Positions 12,486 to 23,300 of a stretch of DNA of 64,000 nt are shown here, piece by piece. A program made the translations under genes and the position numbers. This stretch comes from Tubulanus polymorphus. Taxonomy: Eukaryota; Nemertea; Palaeonemertea; Tubulaniformes; Tubulanidae. The notes under the pieces are model-generated. The model was not told where the DNA came from. It saw only the letters and a program-made list of their open reading frames with translations, and searched no databases. Numbering within the stretch: position 1 is the first letter of the stretch; each line of letters begins with the position of its first letter. The stretch is taken from the NCBI RefSeq assembly GCF_964204645.1, contig NC_134034.1:496001-560000 (forward strand), given 5' to 3'.

Positions 12486-15111
12486 CTACTTGGTAGTAGC
12501 CTCTTGTTGTTCAAACACTGGGTATTTTGTAATCACTTCGTCCCATTGCGATCGGCCGTTTGATAAATCATTCACAAGAGTAGGTAGTTCACTCATCTGC
12601 AAATATATATATCAACAATCATTACCAGTTCCACAGATATTTTCAGTTGAAAATGAACTAATTCAGTTAACTCTCAACTGTATCCTAGGTTCTTACAGGC
12701 CAAGGAAACCGAAATTCCTTGATATTTCTTTGACCCTTGACCAAAAATTCCCTGATTAAATTACAAGATATTCTCAGTGGGGGCTGTTTCTTATAAAGAG
12801 GTTCCTTGCGTCACTTGTCAACAGCAAGAAAAATTAAAATTCCTTGATTTGATCATAAGATATCTTCAGTGAGGGCTGTTTCAAAAAATCAAGAGTTAGA
12901 ATTCCCTGATCTGTAAGAATACTCTGTATCACGTAATCCAGATCCGTAATCCAACGTAATCCAGATCCGTATTTTTATCACAACCAGAAACTTACCGGGA
13001 CTCGAATCTGTTTCATAGAATCACGTTCTCGTAACGTGGCCGTGTGCGGTTGTTTCAACGAATCGAAGTCGACGGTGATTCCGAACGGAATCGCGATCTG
13101 ATCGGTTCTAGCGTAACGTCTGCCGATCGATCCGCTGCTGTCGTCGACCTTGTGACTGACGTCTGCTCTCGTTAATTCACTCGCTATAATAAACAACAGA
13201 TGGAGAGATAATTATCAATTTGTAGCCATGGACGCAGCTTCACAGCGGCTGAATCATGAACTCATTGAACTAATGATTTACAACTACGGAATAAGGTCCT
13301 GGTTTCATCAACCAGTTTTAATTCAAACCTAAGCTGCATAGTAATGACTTGCATCCAAAATTGGTTTCAGATCTAAGGTATGACCCAAATATTAGTCAAC
13401 TGAGCCAGTTTTATAGACAGGTTTTATCTGTGGCTCCATGGGCGGCACTTAAAACTGATCTTTAACCGGCCTGAGACAATGCGTTAAAACTGTTCAATAA
13501 AACCGGCCTCTAGTTGTCTGTGTTACTTACATAAACTCTTAACAAGAGGAGTAAATTCCGGGTTGTTACTGAGAGGTAGAACTGAACACTTGTACGGCGC
13601 TATGATAGCCGGGAGACTCAGATACTGAAAATACAAACAATAGCAACAGTGACACCTAGTGGAGGCTGGTAGAGACACCTAGTGGCAGTGAGAAACACTA
13701 CATACCGTTCTTTGTTCATCGCCTTCTCTCATTCTGAAATTGTGTTCGAATATAGAATACAAGACTCTCCCGATACCGAATGACGGCTCAATTACTGACG
13801 GTACAACATCTTCAACTGAAATACAGGACATCCGTTATAGGGATCGAAATTCACTGAGAGTGGACATCCAACATAGGGATCCAAATTCACTGAGAGTGGA
13901 CATTCATTATAGGGAATGATTCTCAAACTATATATCCTTGGTCATCCATTAGAGGGAACGATCTCTAATAGCGGACATCCATCACAGTGATTATCTGAGA
14001 TGAGAGTGGACTCCGTATTGGGGATAAACTTACCAAATTCTTTCTTTTGGTATTTTTTCACCGTTACCATATTTGGAGTGATCTCAAATTCCTGATCGTT
14101 GATCGTCACTTTCACAGACCTAGAAAAAGTACAAACATGTCTGCCTTCACAAATCCCCCTATGACATCATCAAATTGTCTACTAGTTATTAGATCCATAG
14201 ACACTACTGGAAAATGTCTGCCATCCCCTTATGACATCATCAAATCGATACTCACGTATTATTGGTCAGTTTCTGTTCTAAATCGATCACTGCTGATTGG
14301 TCGAGTTTACTCAAATAATCCGTGATGATTTTGGCGTCTTTTTTAAACTGTTTTCCGATGATACTTTTCTGCGGTTGACACTCGATCACATCCACCACAC
14401 GGTGAGAGCAACAAGTCAAGGAAATCAATCAAACATCAACAATTTTTCTTCAAAATTACAAATTTCACAGGATTCTAAGGTACCCTTCATCCCTTGCTCC
14501 CCCTCCCCTCCATTCTGGTAATGAAAAGGATATTGGTTCCGGCAGTTTTTTCTCGGCACAAAGTCGAACTCCAGTCGCCTTCGTGTGCTGTTTCAAATCA
14601 TAGCACGACCGATCAGCGCAGCCGACACATTCTACCCAACCCTAAAAATTAAAAACACAATCCAATTTACAGTCGAGCAACCCTTCAGAATATACAGGAG
14701 CAACCCTTCAATCTGCAGGAGCAACCCTACGATCTACCGGAGCAGCCCTCAAAAAATGACAAGTTTAAATTCTTATATTTCAATGATGAAACTTACATAA
14801 GAAGTTTTGCATTCAGCGTCCCAGCAATCACAGGCGTAGTGAGCCATCTCGTTAGACATGTGCTGTCTGAATCGTAATTTAGTAGGGTCCACACCGACCT
14901 TCACCATAAACATGTTAATTCGCGCCATGTAGTAACCCAACGTCTGGTTAGCGATCAGACCCTGAAAATAGAGACCAACGGGACTGTGGCAAGAATCCTA
15001 GATTTTCAAAGAAAATATTTTTGTGATTAAAGAATTCGAAAGAAATTGAAGATGCTTGAAAATATTTCTTCAATTTAAAGAAGTTTTCAAAGAATCAAGG
15101 AGTATATTGAC

Positions 15112-15156
<45 letters not shown>

Positions 15157-18100
15157 AGGGAGAGGGAGAGAGAGGGAGAGAGAGAGGGAGAGAGAGAGGG
15201 AGAGAGAGGGAGGGAGAGAGCGGCGCGTCTGCTGCAAACTGACCTTACTGACAGCGTCTGCTACTGTGCACACCTCGACCCCCTTCCCGTCCATCTGATT
15301 ACACGCCGAATATAAATTCATCTTTAAATCGGCGACGTCTGCGAATTTCGGATGATCTTTCTCGTCCGGGTCGCAGAAATGTTCGATTTCGGCCATCGTG
15401 AACTCGCGTACTCGGATCAGTCCGGACCGCGGCGATATCTCGTTACGGAACGAGTTACCGATCTGGGCCGCAGCGAACGGTAGTTTACCCTGATTGAATT
15501 CTAACAATCGTTTAAAATTGACGAATATTCCCTGAGCGGTTTCCGGACGAAGATACCTGAAATAGATTTCAAATTCTATTGCAGTCCGAGTTTAGGGGAA
15601 CCCATGACCTGAATTGCGCTTAACCCCGGTCTGTGGGACTAAACGCCGGTCTTTGGAACCTGGCCCAGTCTATAAGACTGTAGCTTTTCAAAACCCACCC
15701 TTAGTTTTTCAAAATCTAAAGTATTAACAGTGCTTTTCAACAGTGGTTAAACATTTCTAAATTTTCTGAAGGAATAAATCTAACAAACCCTTTGTAATTT
15801 CCAGCGGGTCCGATTGAAGTGCTGAACATCAGATTGAATTCGATCGGTTCAGATAAGTCGTTACCGGTGATCGGAGATTTCATGTTGAATTTCATCATAC
15901 ATTCGTGCATCGCCTTCGAGTCCATGTTATCAATCTGTAAATATCACCACAATAAACACATTGATATATTCTACTTGTGTATTAGAATTCTTCAAATTCG
16001 ATAAACAAGATTTTCTAAAGGAATTATTCTGTTCATGGCGGACACCGCTCAAGTGAGTAAACGAAATTCAGCATTTGAAACTTACGATTGGAATTATCTT
16101 TTTCGCGTCTTCTTTTACATTTTCAGCCGTTTTTTTATCGGCCATCAGTTTTTCGAGATGCGCTGAAAAAAGATTTCGATAATGAGAATTTGATATAAAT
16201 ATTTCACTTTTTTCGTAGAGAATGCGAAAATTGACCAATTGTTTTATCTGTACCTTCGATCAGATGATCAGCTCGGAAACATTCACCATTTTTTAAATCT
16301 TTTACCATATAATCAGAGAATCTTTCCACATGTCCGGACGCACTGGAAATTCAAACTTTAAAGATAATACCAGTTCTACAGTTGAGACCTACTAACATAA
16401 GTCCTGAGCCCAGTTGACACTTAAATCCAAAAGTGGTTTAAGACTAGTCTTTTAAAGACTTGGGGTCTGAAGTAATTTGGTTGAAAGTTGGTCTATGACT
16501 GGTATTGAATTTAAGCAAGTGAACTAGGTAAGGCTTATGTAGGTCTATTTCAAGATAACACCAAGACTAAGTTGCAAAGTTATGAGTTAAGCCAGAGTTA
16601 AAGTTAGTTTATTTTCAATATTCTAACTCCAACTCAGAATCGTTGAACTCGGTCCAAGCTAAAACCAGGTTTAATACTAACACTAGTACCGGTTCGGGAG
16701 TTAACATGCTGCAGTCGACCTCCAACATTTGTTCCTCCAATATGAAAAATTTCCTCCAAGCGGAAATAGCATTCGCTTTTACGGCGCAACCCATCGGTCC
16801 AAAATCAAATAAACCCTGGACACCTTAAAACAACAAATTCATTCAATCAATTAAACACGTTTCTAATTAACTAATAGTTAATTAATCAATATAGTTAATT
16901 AATCTAATTAGTTAATTAATCAATGTAGTTAATTAGAAAAGTTGGTTGTGTAATGTACCTCCATATATGGAGAAAGCTTGATCGTAGAAAAATCGCTGTT
17001 TTAAAAGATCTTCCAATTTCGCTCGATCAAAATCATCTTTCGGCGCCAGAGACAGTTCCTAGAAATAACAGAGACAGTTCCTAGAAATAACAGAGACAGT
17101 TCCTAGAAATAACAGAGACAGTTCCTAGAAATAACAGAGACAGTTCCTAAAAATAACAGTGACAGTTCCTAGAAATAACAGACATCCCTAGAAATAACAG
17201 ACACATTCCTAGAAATAACAGAAATAGTTCCTAGAAATAACAGAGACATTCCTAGAAATAACAGAGACAGTCCCTAGAAATAACAGAGACATTCCTAGAA
17301 ATAACAGAGACATTCCTAGAAATAACAGAGACAGTCCCTAGAAATAACAGAGACAGTTCCTAAAAATAATATGGGACCAGCCTTCAGAATGTGGGACCAG
17401 CCTCCAGACTATTGGTCCAGCCTTTAATCTATGGGACTAGCCTTCAGTTTATGGGACCAGTCTTTACTTAATAAGACCAGCCTTCAGTTGAGACCAAACC
17501 CTAGACCAAGTCCTAGTCTATGAATAGGTAGGTTGGATATTTTAAATATCTTATCATTTGAACTGTGTGTGAGGATCAGGTGAACAGGTGTGTAGTTAAT
17601 AACAGCCGTGTCTAGAATTTATCAATTTAACATTTACATAAATAATTCTACTCAGCTCAACTCTATAACACCTGCCGTCTGAAACACCTTCATCTGATCA
17701 ATTCAAACACCTTCATCTGATCAATTCAAACACCTTCATCTGATCAATTCAAACACCTTCATCTGATCAATTCAAACACCTCAAACATTTCTATTCTGGT
17801 TCAACGTTCCAGTTCCCCTACATAGCCTAAACAATTTTTAAAATCCACCAGAAATTTGTTTACCTTGTCTTCGAGCTCTTTTTTCCTATGTTTCAAATCG
17901 GATACGGCTTTTTTCACGTCCAATTCTGGGGCTTTTTCTTCTTTCAACTTTCTAACGAGGTCGCCCTACACGAGATTAAAACAAAAAACAAAAATCCAGA
18001 ATTGATTTCAAAAATTCTGTCTAAAAATCGAAATGTCAAAAAAATTCGATTATTTTTTCGACGCTTACCTGTTCCTTGACCCTCATTCGGAACGGGGCCA

Positions 18101-18284
18101 GAATCTCTTCAATTTTCGGGTCTGACATTTTACGAACGGTTTCGAGAAGTTTCAATCGTTTTTGCTTGGTTCCCCAATTAGCGGCTTGTTTCAGTCGATG
18201 GCTGGTTTTCTGGAATAGATGTCGGCTTGTCGGGATCGAGCTGAACTGAACCAACAGATGTCGACAAAGATGGGGCAATAACAT
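12486..18284 (-). CDS. GARS1: glycyl-tRNA synthetase, cytosolic/mitochondrial, 16 exons
   Basis: It charges tRNA-Gly with glycine and is a homodimeric class II synthetase. Exons (minus strand, first to last): 18284-18069, 17965-17864, 17058-16959, 16823-16682, 16342-16254, 16162-16086, 15934-15789, 15556-15244, 14961-14797, 14641-14534, 14401-14256, 14119-14034, 13815-13706, 13624-13531, 13183-12996, 12596-12486. All phases agree. The order is an N-terminal extension, WHEP domain ([13 protein letters not shown]), [19 protein letters not shown], class II motif 2 ([17 protein letters not shown]), [16 protein letters not shown], motif 3 (IEPSFGIGR) and the anticodon-binding C-terminal domain ([19 protein letters not shown]). 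Two in-frame starts: Met1 at 18284 adds a basic presequence with Arg/Leu residues and no acidic residue early on, fitting mitochondrial import. Met53 at 18128 ([12 protein letters not shown]) lines up with the cytosolic start of the human protein. Oddities: the intron between exons 10 and 11 is AT-AC, and the intron before exon 3 is a minisatellite of the splice junction. It is head-to-head with OSGEPL1. Confidence 0.96.
13840..14030. repeat. imperfect GGACATCCATTATAGGG repeat in GARS intron 12
   Basis: Four to five diverged units (GACATCC, TATAGGGATC, TTCACTGAGAGTG) fill most of the intron between the exons at 14034 and 13815. Confidence 0.65.
14135..14253 (-). repeat. ATGACATCATC satellite filling GARS intron 11
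   Basis: The 136-bp intron 14120-14255 is made almost wholly of about one and a half units (GTCTGCCTTCACAAATCC, CTATGACATCATCAAATTG, TCTACTAGT, GATCCATAGACACT). Relative to gene direction the orientation is opposite to the copies in MMADHC and CYB561. Confidence 0.75.
14402..14533 (-). other. AT-AC U12-type (minor spliceosome) intron of GARS
   Basis: Joining ...KKLPEP to [11 protein letters not shown] needs an intron with no GT or AG at its ends. On the minus strand it starts ATATCCTTT (U12 5' splice site consensus) at 14533, has TTCCTTGAC (matches the U12 branch consensus TTCCTTRAC), and ends ...CTCTCAC at 14402, with about 14 nt from the branch adenosine to the end. The joined frame is phase 0 and agrees with the family sequence. 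Confidence 0.9.
15117..15222 (+). repeat. (GA)n / GGGA microsatellite
   Basis: A purine-rich GAGAGA tract with GGGA interruptions in GARS intron 8, close to the end of exon 8. The open frames on both strands here are repeat artefacts. Confidence 0.9.
17059..17372 (-). repeat. 22-bp minisatellite built from the GARS exon 3 splice acceptor
   Basis: Fifteen in-line units, counting the true one, of a 22-bp sequence that on the gene strand equals the first 12 bases of exon 3 (GAACTGTCTCTG) plus the last 10 bases of the intron (TTATTTCTAG). Nearly every unit keeps a pyrimidine tract and TAG followed by GAAC or GGGA/GAAT variants. The unit length is not a multiple of three, so use of an upstream unit as acceptor shifts frame. 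Confidence 0.9.
17683..17785 (+). repeat. 23-bp tandem repeat (CTTCATCTGATCAATTCAAA)
   Basis: Four to five nearly identical 23-bp units in GARS intron 2. Confidence 0.85.
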
Positions 18285-18521
18285 CAGCCGTAATGTGCCA
18301 CGCTTTACTTCCGCGTGAGAACCGATCGGAGATTCCTCTCATCCGATTTCCGAATCGTATTCACGCGTCATACCCGATTCCCAAGTCTAACCGTCGGTTC
18401 TCTAAATCCAATATGGCCGCGCCCATGAGCCGGGTTTCAGCGACGTTTTTACGCTTTTTGATCGGATTTCGAGACTTTCTGTTGGAAATAAAATTCGGGG
18501 AAACGATTCTATAGTTTTGAA
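18285..18521. promoter_or_regulatory. shared GARS/OSGEPL1 bidirectional promoter region
   Basis: The start codons of GARS (minus) and OSGEPL1 (plus) are only 237 bp apart with no other gene between, so transcription of both must start in this interval or in short 5' UTRs within it. The sequence includes an AATATGGCCGCGCCCATG stretch resembling a YY1-type site (inference). Confidence 0.65.
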
Positions 18522-20288
18522 ATGTCGATTAGGATTTTACGGCCAGTTAAAAACAGTTTGACAATTTGTAGATTATGTAAAAACGCACATAGAACTACAC
18601 TTAATGTAAGGGATAGTTCAGTCAAGTGTCGATGGCGGCGCTACTATACGGTCGAGTCGAATTCGCGGGCTGATGACGGCGGGCCGGTTTTGAAGGTTTT
18701 AGGGATTGAGACCAGTTGCGATGATACGGGTGCTGCAGTTGTAGATAGTCGAGGAAATATCTTAGGGGAATGCTTACATTCTCAGAACAAGGCGCACTTA
18801 CAGTATGTAAACTATCCGGGCGGCTCCAAGAAGTTACAGGGTCTGCGGTCCTTCCCGGTGCCGGGCCGTTTTTCTAATTCGTTGTTTTGAATATTTTGTA
18901 GGCACGGCGGAATAATACCATCATTAGCCAAACGGTATCACCAAGTAAACATACACAGAGTGGTGCAAACAGCTTTACAGCAAGCAAAACTTGATTTAAA
19001 GGTAAAAGTAACTAGGCAAACTTTACCCTGGGGCCGCGGACCCCCGAGGTCACGTCCATACAGTCCAGTGTCGGACTCCGGCAGAGACTTTGAGATCCGG
19101 GGAATTTTCAGGGGCAGTTATTGATTTTAAAACTTTTGCAAACATATGATCAAAATAATGATATCAAGTAAGTAACAGATCATGATCATTCACACGATTT
19201 TGAAAAAAAAAAAATTTTTGTACCGTTTTATTCCCAATTAGGATGTCGATGCAATCGCCACGACAGTTAAACCTGGATTAACGTTATGCCTGCAAGTAGG
19301 TCTGGATTATACGAAATACCTCGTACAACAATCCAGGTAGGTAGGACAAAGTCCCGATAATTTGAAATGAAATATTTCGAATAAATAGAATTCCTTTGAA
19401 AAATATTATACTGAAGGTGGATGACACTTCACTGTAACAATTCTACCATTTAATTCCACCCTGTCTTCAATTGTGGATAAATGTGGAAATGTTGATTTCC
19501 TCAATTTGCAGACGGCCGTTTCTACCGATACATCATATGGAGGCGCATGCGCTAACTGTTCGTCTGATCGATAAGTAAGTATCGTCACGTGACCGACGTG
19601 TGTTGTCCATTGTTGCACGGGGTTGTTTTTTGGGGGCAGGGTTCTTTTGTCTTGCATCCAAATGGGAGAACACAACCCTCTAGAACCTAAACCCTAATTG
19701 TCAGCGATTGAAAGAGCCGCCATTTCGTTTATTGATCTTTGAACAAGCTCGTGAGTGCCTTGAGAAACCTTACTCGAGAACAAACTCGTCAAATGACGTC
19801 AAACAACGACTGTAGGACCACAGACAGATCGGACCCGCGACACATCCGCCATCTATCAAATAACCCGAGATCTAAAACCTCAGCGTAAACCACGCATTAA
19901 CAGAGATATGATCGTTTCTTGCCTGAAGAGACGACGGTACCGCGCGGTGCGTCGTGGGTAAATTCATTATTAAAATGGCGGATGATCGAAGTTACGGATA
20001 CGATTCCGTTTCGACGCTTGTGTCTCGGAGAGTATCGTGACCTCCTCGTATCTTACAGCCATCCATTTTACAAGTGCGTGTGTGTATAGCTGTATAGAGC
20101 GACGTCGGGCCGGTGGGATATTGTACAACAGTGTGTATATCAGTGCTGTATTACATACACTGTATATTGTAGTCGAGAGAGGTAGAGTTACATTTACTGT
20201 CTACAACAATATGAGCCGTTTAACTAGAAACAAGGTACGAAATCCGAATCGTAGTTCAAATCAGAACGATGCATTATCGGATGACGAT

Positions 20289-20325
<37 letters not shown>

Positions 20326-23300
20326 CTGATGAGGCTGATAAAAGTGATGACTACTCGCCCGGTAGTGCATCGATTGCGTCCGCTGAATCTTCATCTGAGG
20401 TGGAAGAAGATATAGGCGACGATGAATCGGACGATTGGTTTCCGTCCGCTAGTTCACGTCGTCGCCGCCGCGGCGCTAGTGGTGGTGCTAACGCTAGTTT
20501 GAAAACCGGCGACTGGATCGACGTTTCCGAGGACGATCCCGGACCGCGTGAAATTGCGTTCACGCCTCGAGGTCCACCGGGTCCCGATGAGATGGACGGT
20601 TTGAACGAGGACAGCCCGGCGCTCGAGTATTTCAAATTACTTTTTACCGACGAAATTATCGACGAAATCGTCGATGAAATAAACCGTTACGCCGATGAGA
20701 AAATAGGCGCGTGCGAACTACCGCCCAGATCTCGTCTGCAAGATTGGATTCCGGTCACTGTTCGGGAGTTCCACACGTTTTTAGGAATCATCATCAACAT
20801 GGGAATAATCCGTCTGCCAAGCGTGTCGATGTATTGGACGTATCGATGGACGGAATCGGTTCCGTTTTTCCGCGACTCGATGAGCAGTAGCCGTTTTCTG
20901 TTGTTGTACCAGACAATGCTTCAAGTTTGTCGCAGCGAGCCCGTAGTTCCTGGCGATCCGCCCCGCGGAGCGGCGGCTGAAGCTGTCGACGCGCATAAGA
21001 TAACGCCGTTCATCGACCGCGTCGTGACCAACTACCAGCGATACTACAATCCGTATCGTGAACTGTTAATGAGTCAAGTTACTATCGGTTACAGAGGGCG
21101 AATCGCTTATAAACAACATTGTTCGAAGAAACCGTATAAATGGGGTCTGGTGATGAGAACGGTGACCTGTCCACACACGGGTTATCTGTTAAACGCTAAT
21201 CTCTACTGCGGCCGAAACGACGACCAGGAAATTGAAGCCGGTTTATCAGCGAAAGGACAAGCGGTTTTAGATATCGTGAAACCGTTCGCGAACCGTGGAC
21301 ACCATGTTTACTGTGATTACACCTACAGTAGTATTCCACTAGCGCTCAGTTTATACGATAAGAAATTCCACTTTACGGCAACCATTCGCCTCAGTTCGGT
21401 CGGGGTCCCCAGTGAGTTGAAATATCCCACTCAGATGAGACCAGGCGATGTTTACGCGTATCGGAACGGGGACGTATTGATTTTGAACTGGTACGACAAG
21501 AGCATCGTTTCGGTAATTAGTACGCTCGGAAAGGCACATGAAAAAAACCTCGTGATTGGTCGCCGTAAACGGACGGAGAAACCCGTCAGGAGACCTTCGA
21601 TCATCACGTCGGAGCAGCCCGTCAATAGACCGTCAGTCGTCTTGTCGGAAGAACCCGTCTCAAAGCCATTAGTCTTGTCGGATGAACCGGTTTATAAACC
21701 ATTATTCTACTCTGAGGAACCCGTCAATAATTCACTTGTGGCCTCGACGGAGGAATCAAAACCATCCGTCCTCTGGCCGGAGGAACCCGTCCATGAGCCA
21801 TCGGTCGCTTTGTCAGAGGAACCCAAAACATCGATCTCCTGGCCGGAGAAACCCGCCGTCTATGAACCATTAACGGAGGAACCCGATCGTAAACCGCAAG
21901 TCTCGTCAGAGGGACCCATCTATGAGCCGTCGATCGCCTCGTCGGAGGAACCCAAACCATCGGTCCTCTCCCCGGAGGAACCCGTCTATAAACCATTAGT
22001 ATGCCCGGAGGAACCCGATTGTAAACCACAAGTCGCATTGGAGGAACCCGTCTCTAATCCATCAATCGTCTCGTCGGAGGAACCCGTCTCCTATCCATCG
22101 GTCGTCTTGCCAGTGATCGGCCGTAGTGAACACTCGGAGTCACCCGTTTATAAACCGTCTGTCGTCTGCGAATATAACAAACACATTTCGAGAGGAATTT
22201 ATTTACGAGAACAGCTCAATCGATATTACAACAACAGCAGGAAATCGATTGTCTGGTGGAAAAAAGTATTTTTCTGGATGGTTGAAAGTTGTATTTCAAA
22301 CGCGTTCATCTTGAAGAAGCTTCACAGCAGCTCTGCGGGGGGTAATGACAGACGACTGACTCTGTTGAAATTCCGTCAAGAGCTCGTCGAACAACTCGTG
22401 CCGCCACCTAGCGACGATGGACCGCGATCGAAAAGAGGGCGACCTTCGCAAGGGCCACCGGTTCAGAGACTGGACGGAAGATTCCACGCGATCAATAAAC
22501 GTCGTCAGAATAAACAGTGTAAAGTTTGCAGCGATCGAGCTAAAGGAGAGAGACATACAGTGTCTACTTACTGTGAGACATGTCGCGATCAACCAGCCTT
22601 ACATGCCATAGGCTGCTTCGAGCGTTATCATACCGAACTGAATTACAGATAAATTGAACTCGAATTTTGAAATGTGGAAATGCCGGCGTTATGGCGTTGG
22701 TGTTGTTATGGCATTTAGAAATGCCGCTGTTAATATGGCATTTTAGAGATTGTGGTGTTATGCCATTTAAAACAGGGTCACCTTTTTCTGACATTTTGTA
22801 CGAATAGAAAATAATACATTTTTGAAATTGAACAGTGAACTGTTTGAATTGTTTATTATTAAGAGATTTTCGACGATCTAAGAGTAACTGTCCAGAGCCC
22901 CGGGTAAGAGCCCCCCCCAGCACTAGGACCTGCAGTTTGAATATGATCGATGTTGTTTTTGCTGTAGGGTTGAATTCCCGTTCCTCGTGTTGCTGGTCAG
23001 CGGTGGTCATTGTCTATTGTTGTTGGCACGTGATGTGGATGATTTCCTGTTGCTCGGCAAGAACTTGGACGACGCGCCAGGAGAAGCGTTTGATAAGGTA
23101 CATTTTCCACGTGGCACCAGATATTGACCTTGGAAGGCCACAGACATTAGTGGAACACCTGAACAAACAGACTTTCTGGTCACCTGAAGTTCGTTGTAAC
23201 GAGGTTCCATTGTATTCGAGTCGACGACGACTGTTGTAATCGAGGACTCCACCAGGTGTCGCTTGTAGGCATCAAGACGACTTCTCTCAAATCATTTAAA

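Noticed and set aside
17059-17372. CRISPR array
   Set aside because: Regular short repeats, but units are contiguous with no spacers and the context is an animal intron.
18802-18890. Continuation of OSGEPL1 exon 1 to the stop at 18890
   Set aside because: An earlier GTATGT donor at 18803 joins exon 2 in frame and restores family similarity; the read-through residues do not match.
20037-20210. Upstream Met of the piggyBac-derived frame
   Set aside because: The extra 58 residues are Tyr/Val/Cys-rich without family similarity; the Met at 20211 is followed by the usual acidic transposase N-terminus.
21724-22038. Antisense ORF over the piggyBac repeat
   Set aside because: Shadow frame of the in-frame 36-nt repeat on the other strand.
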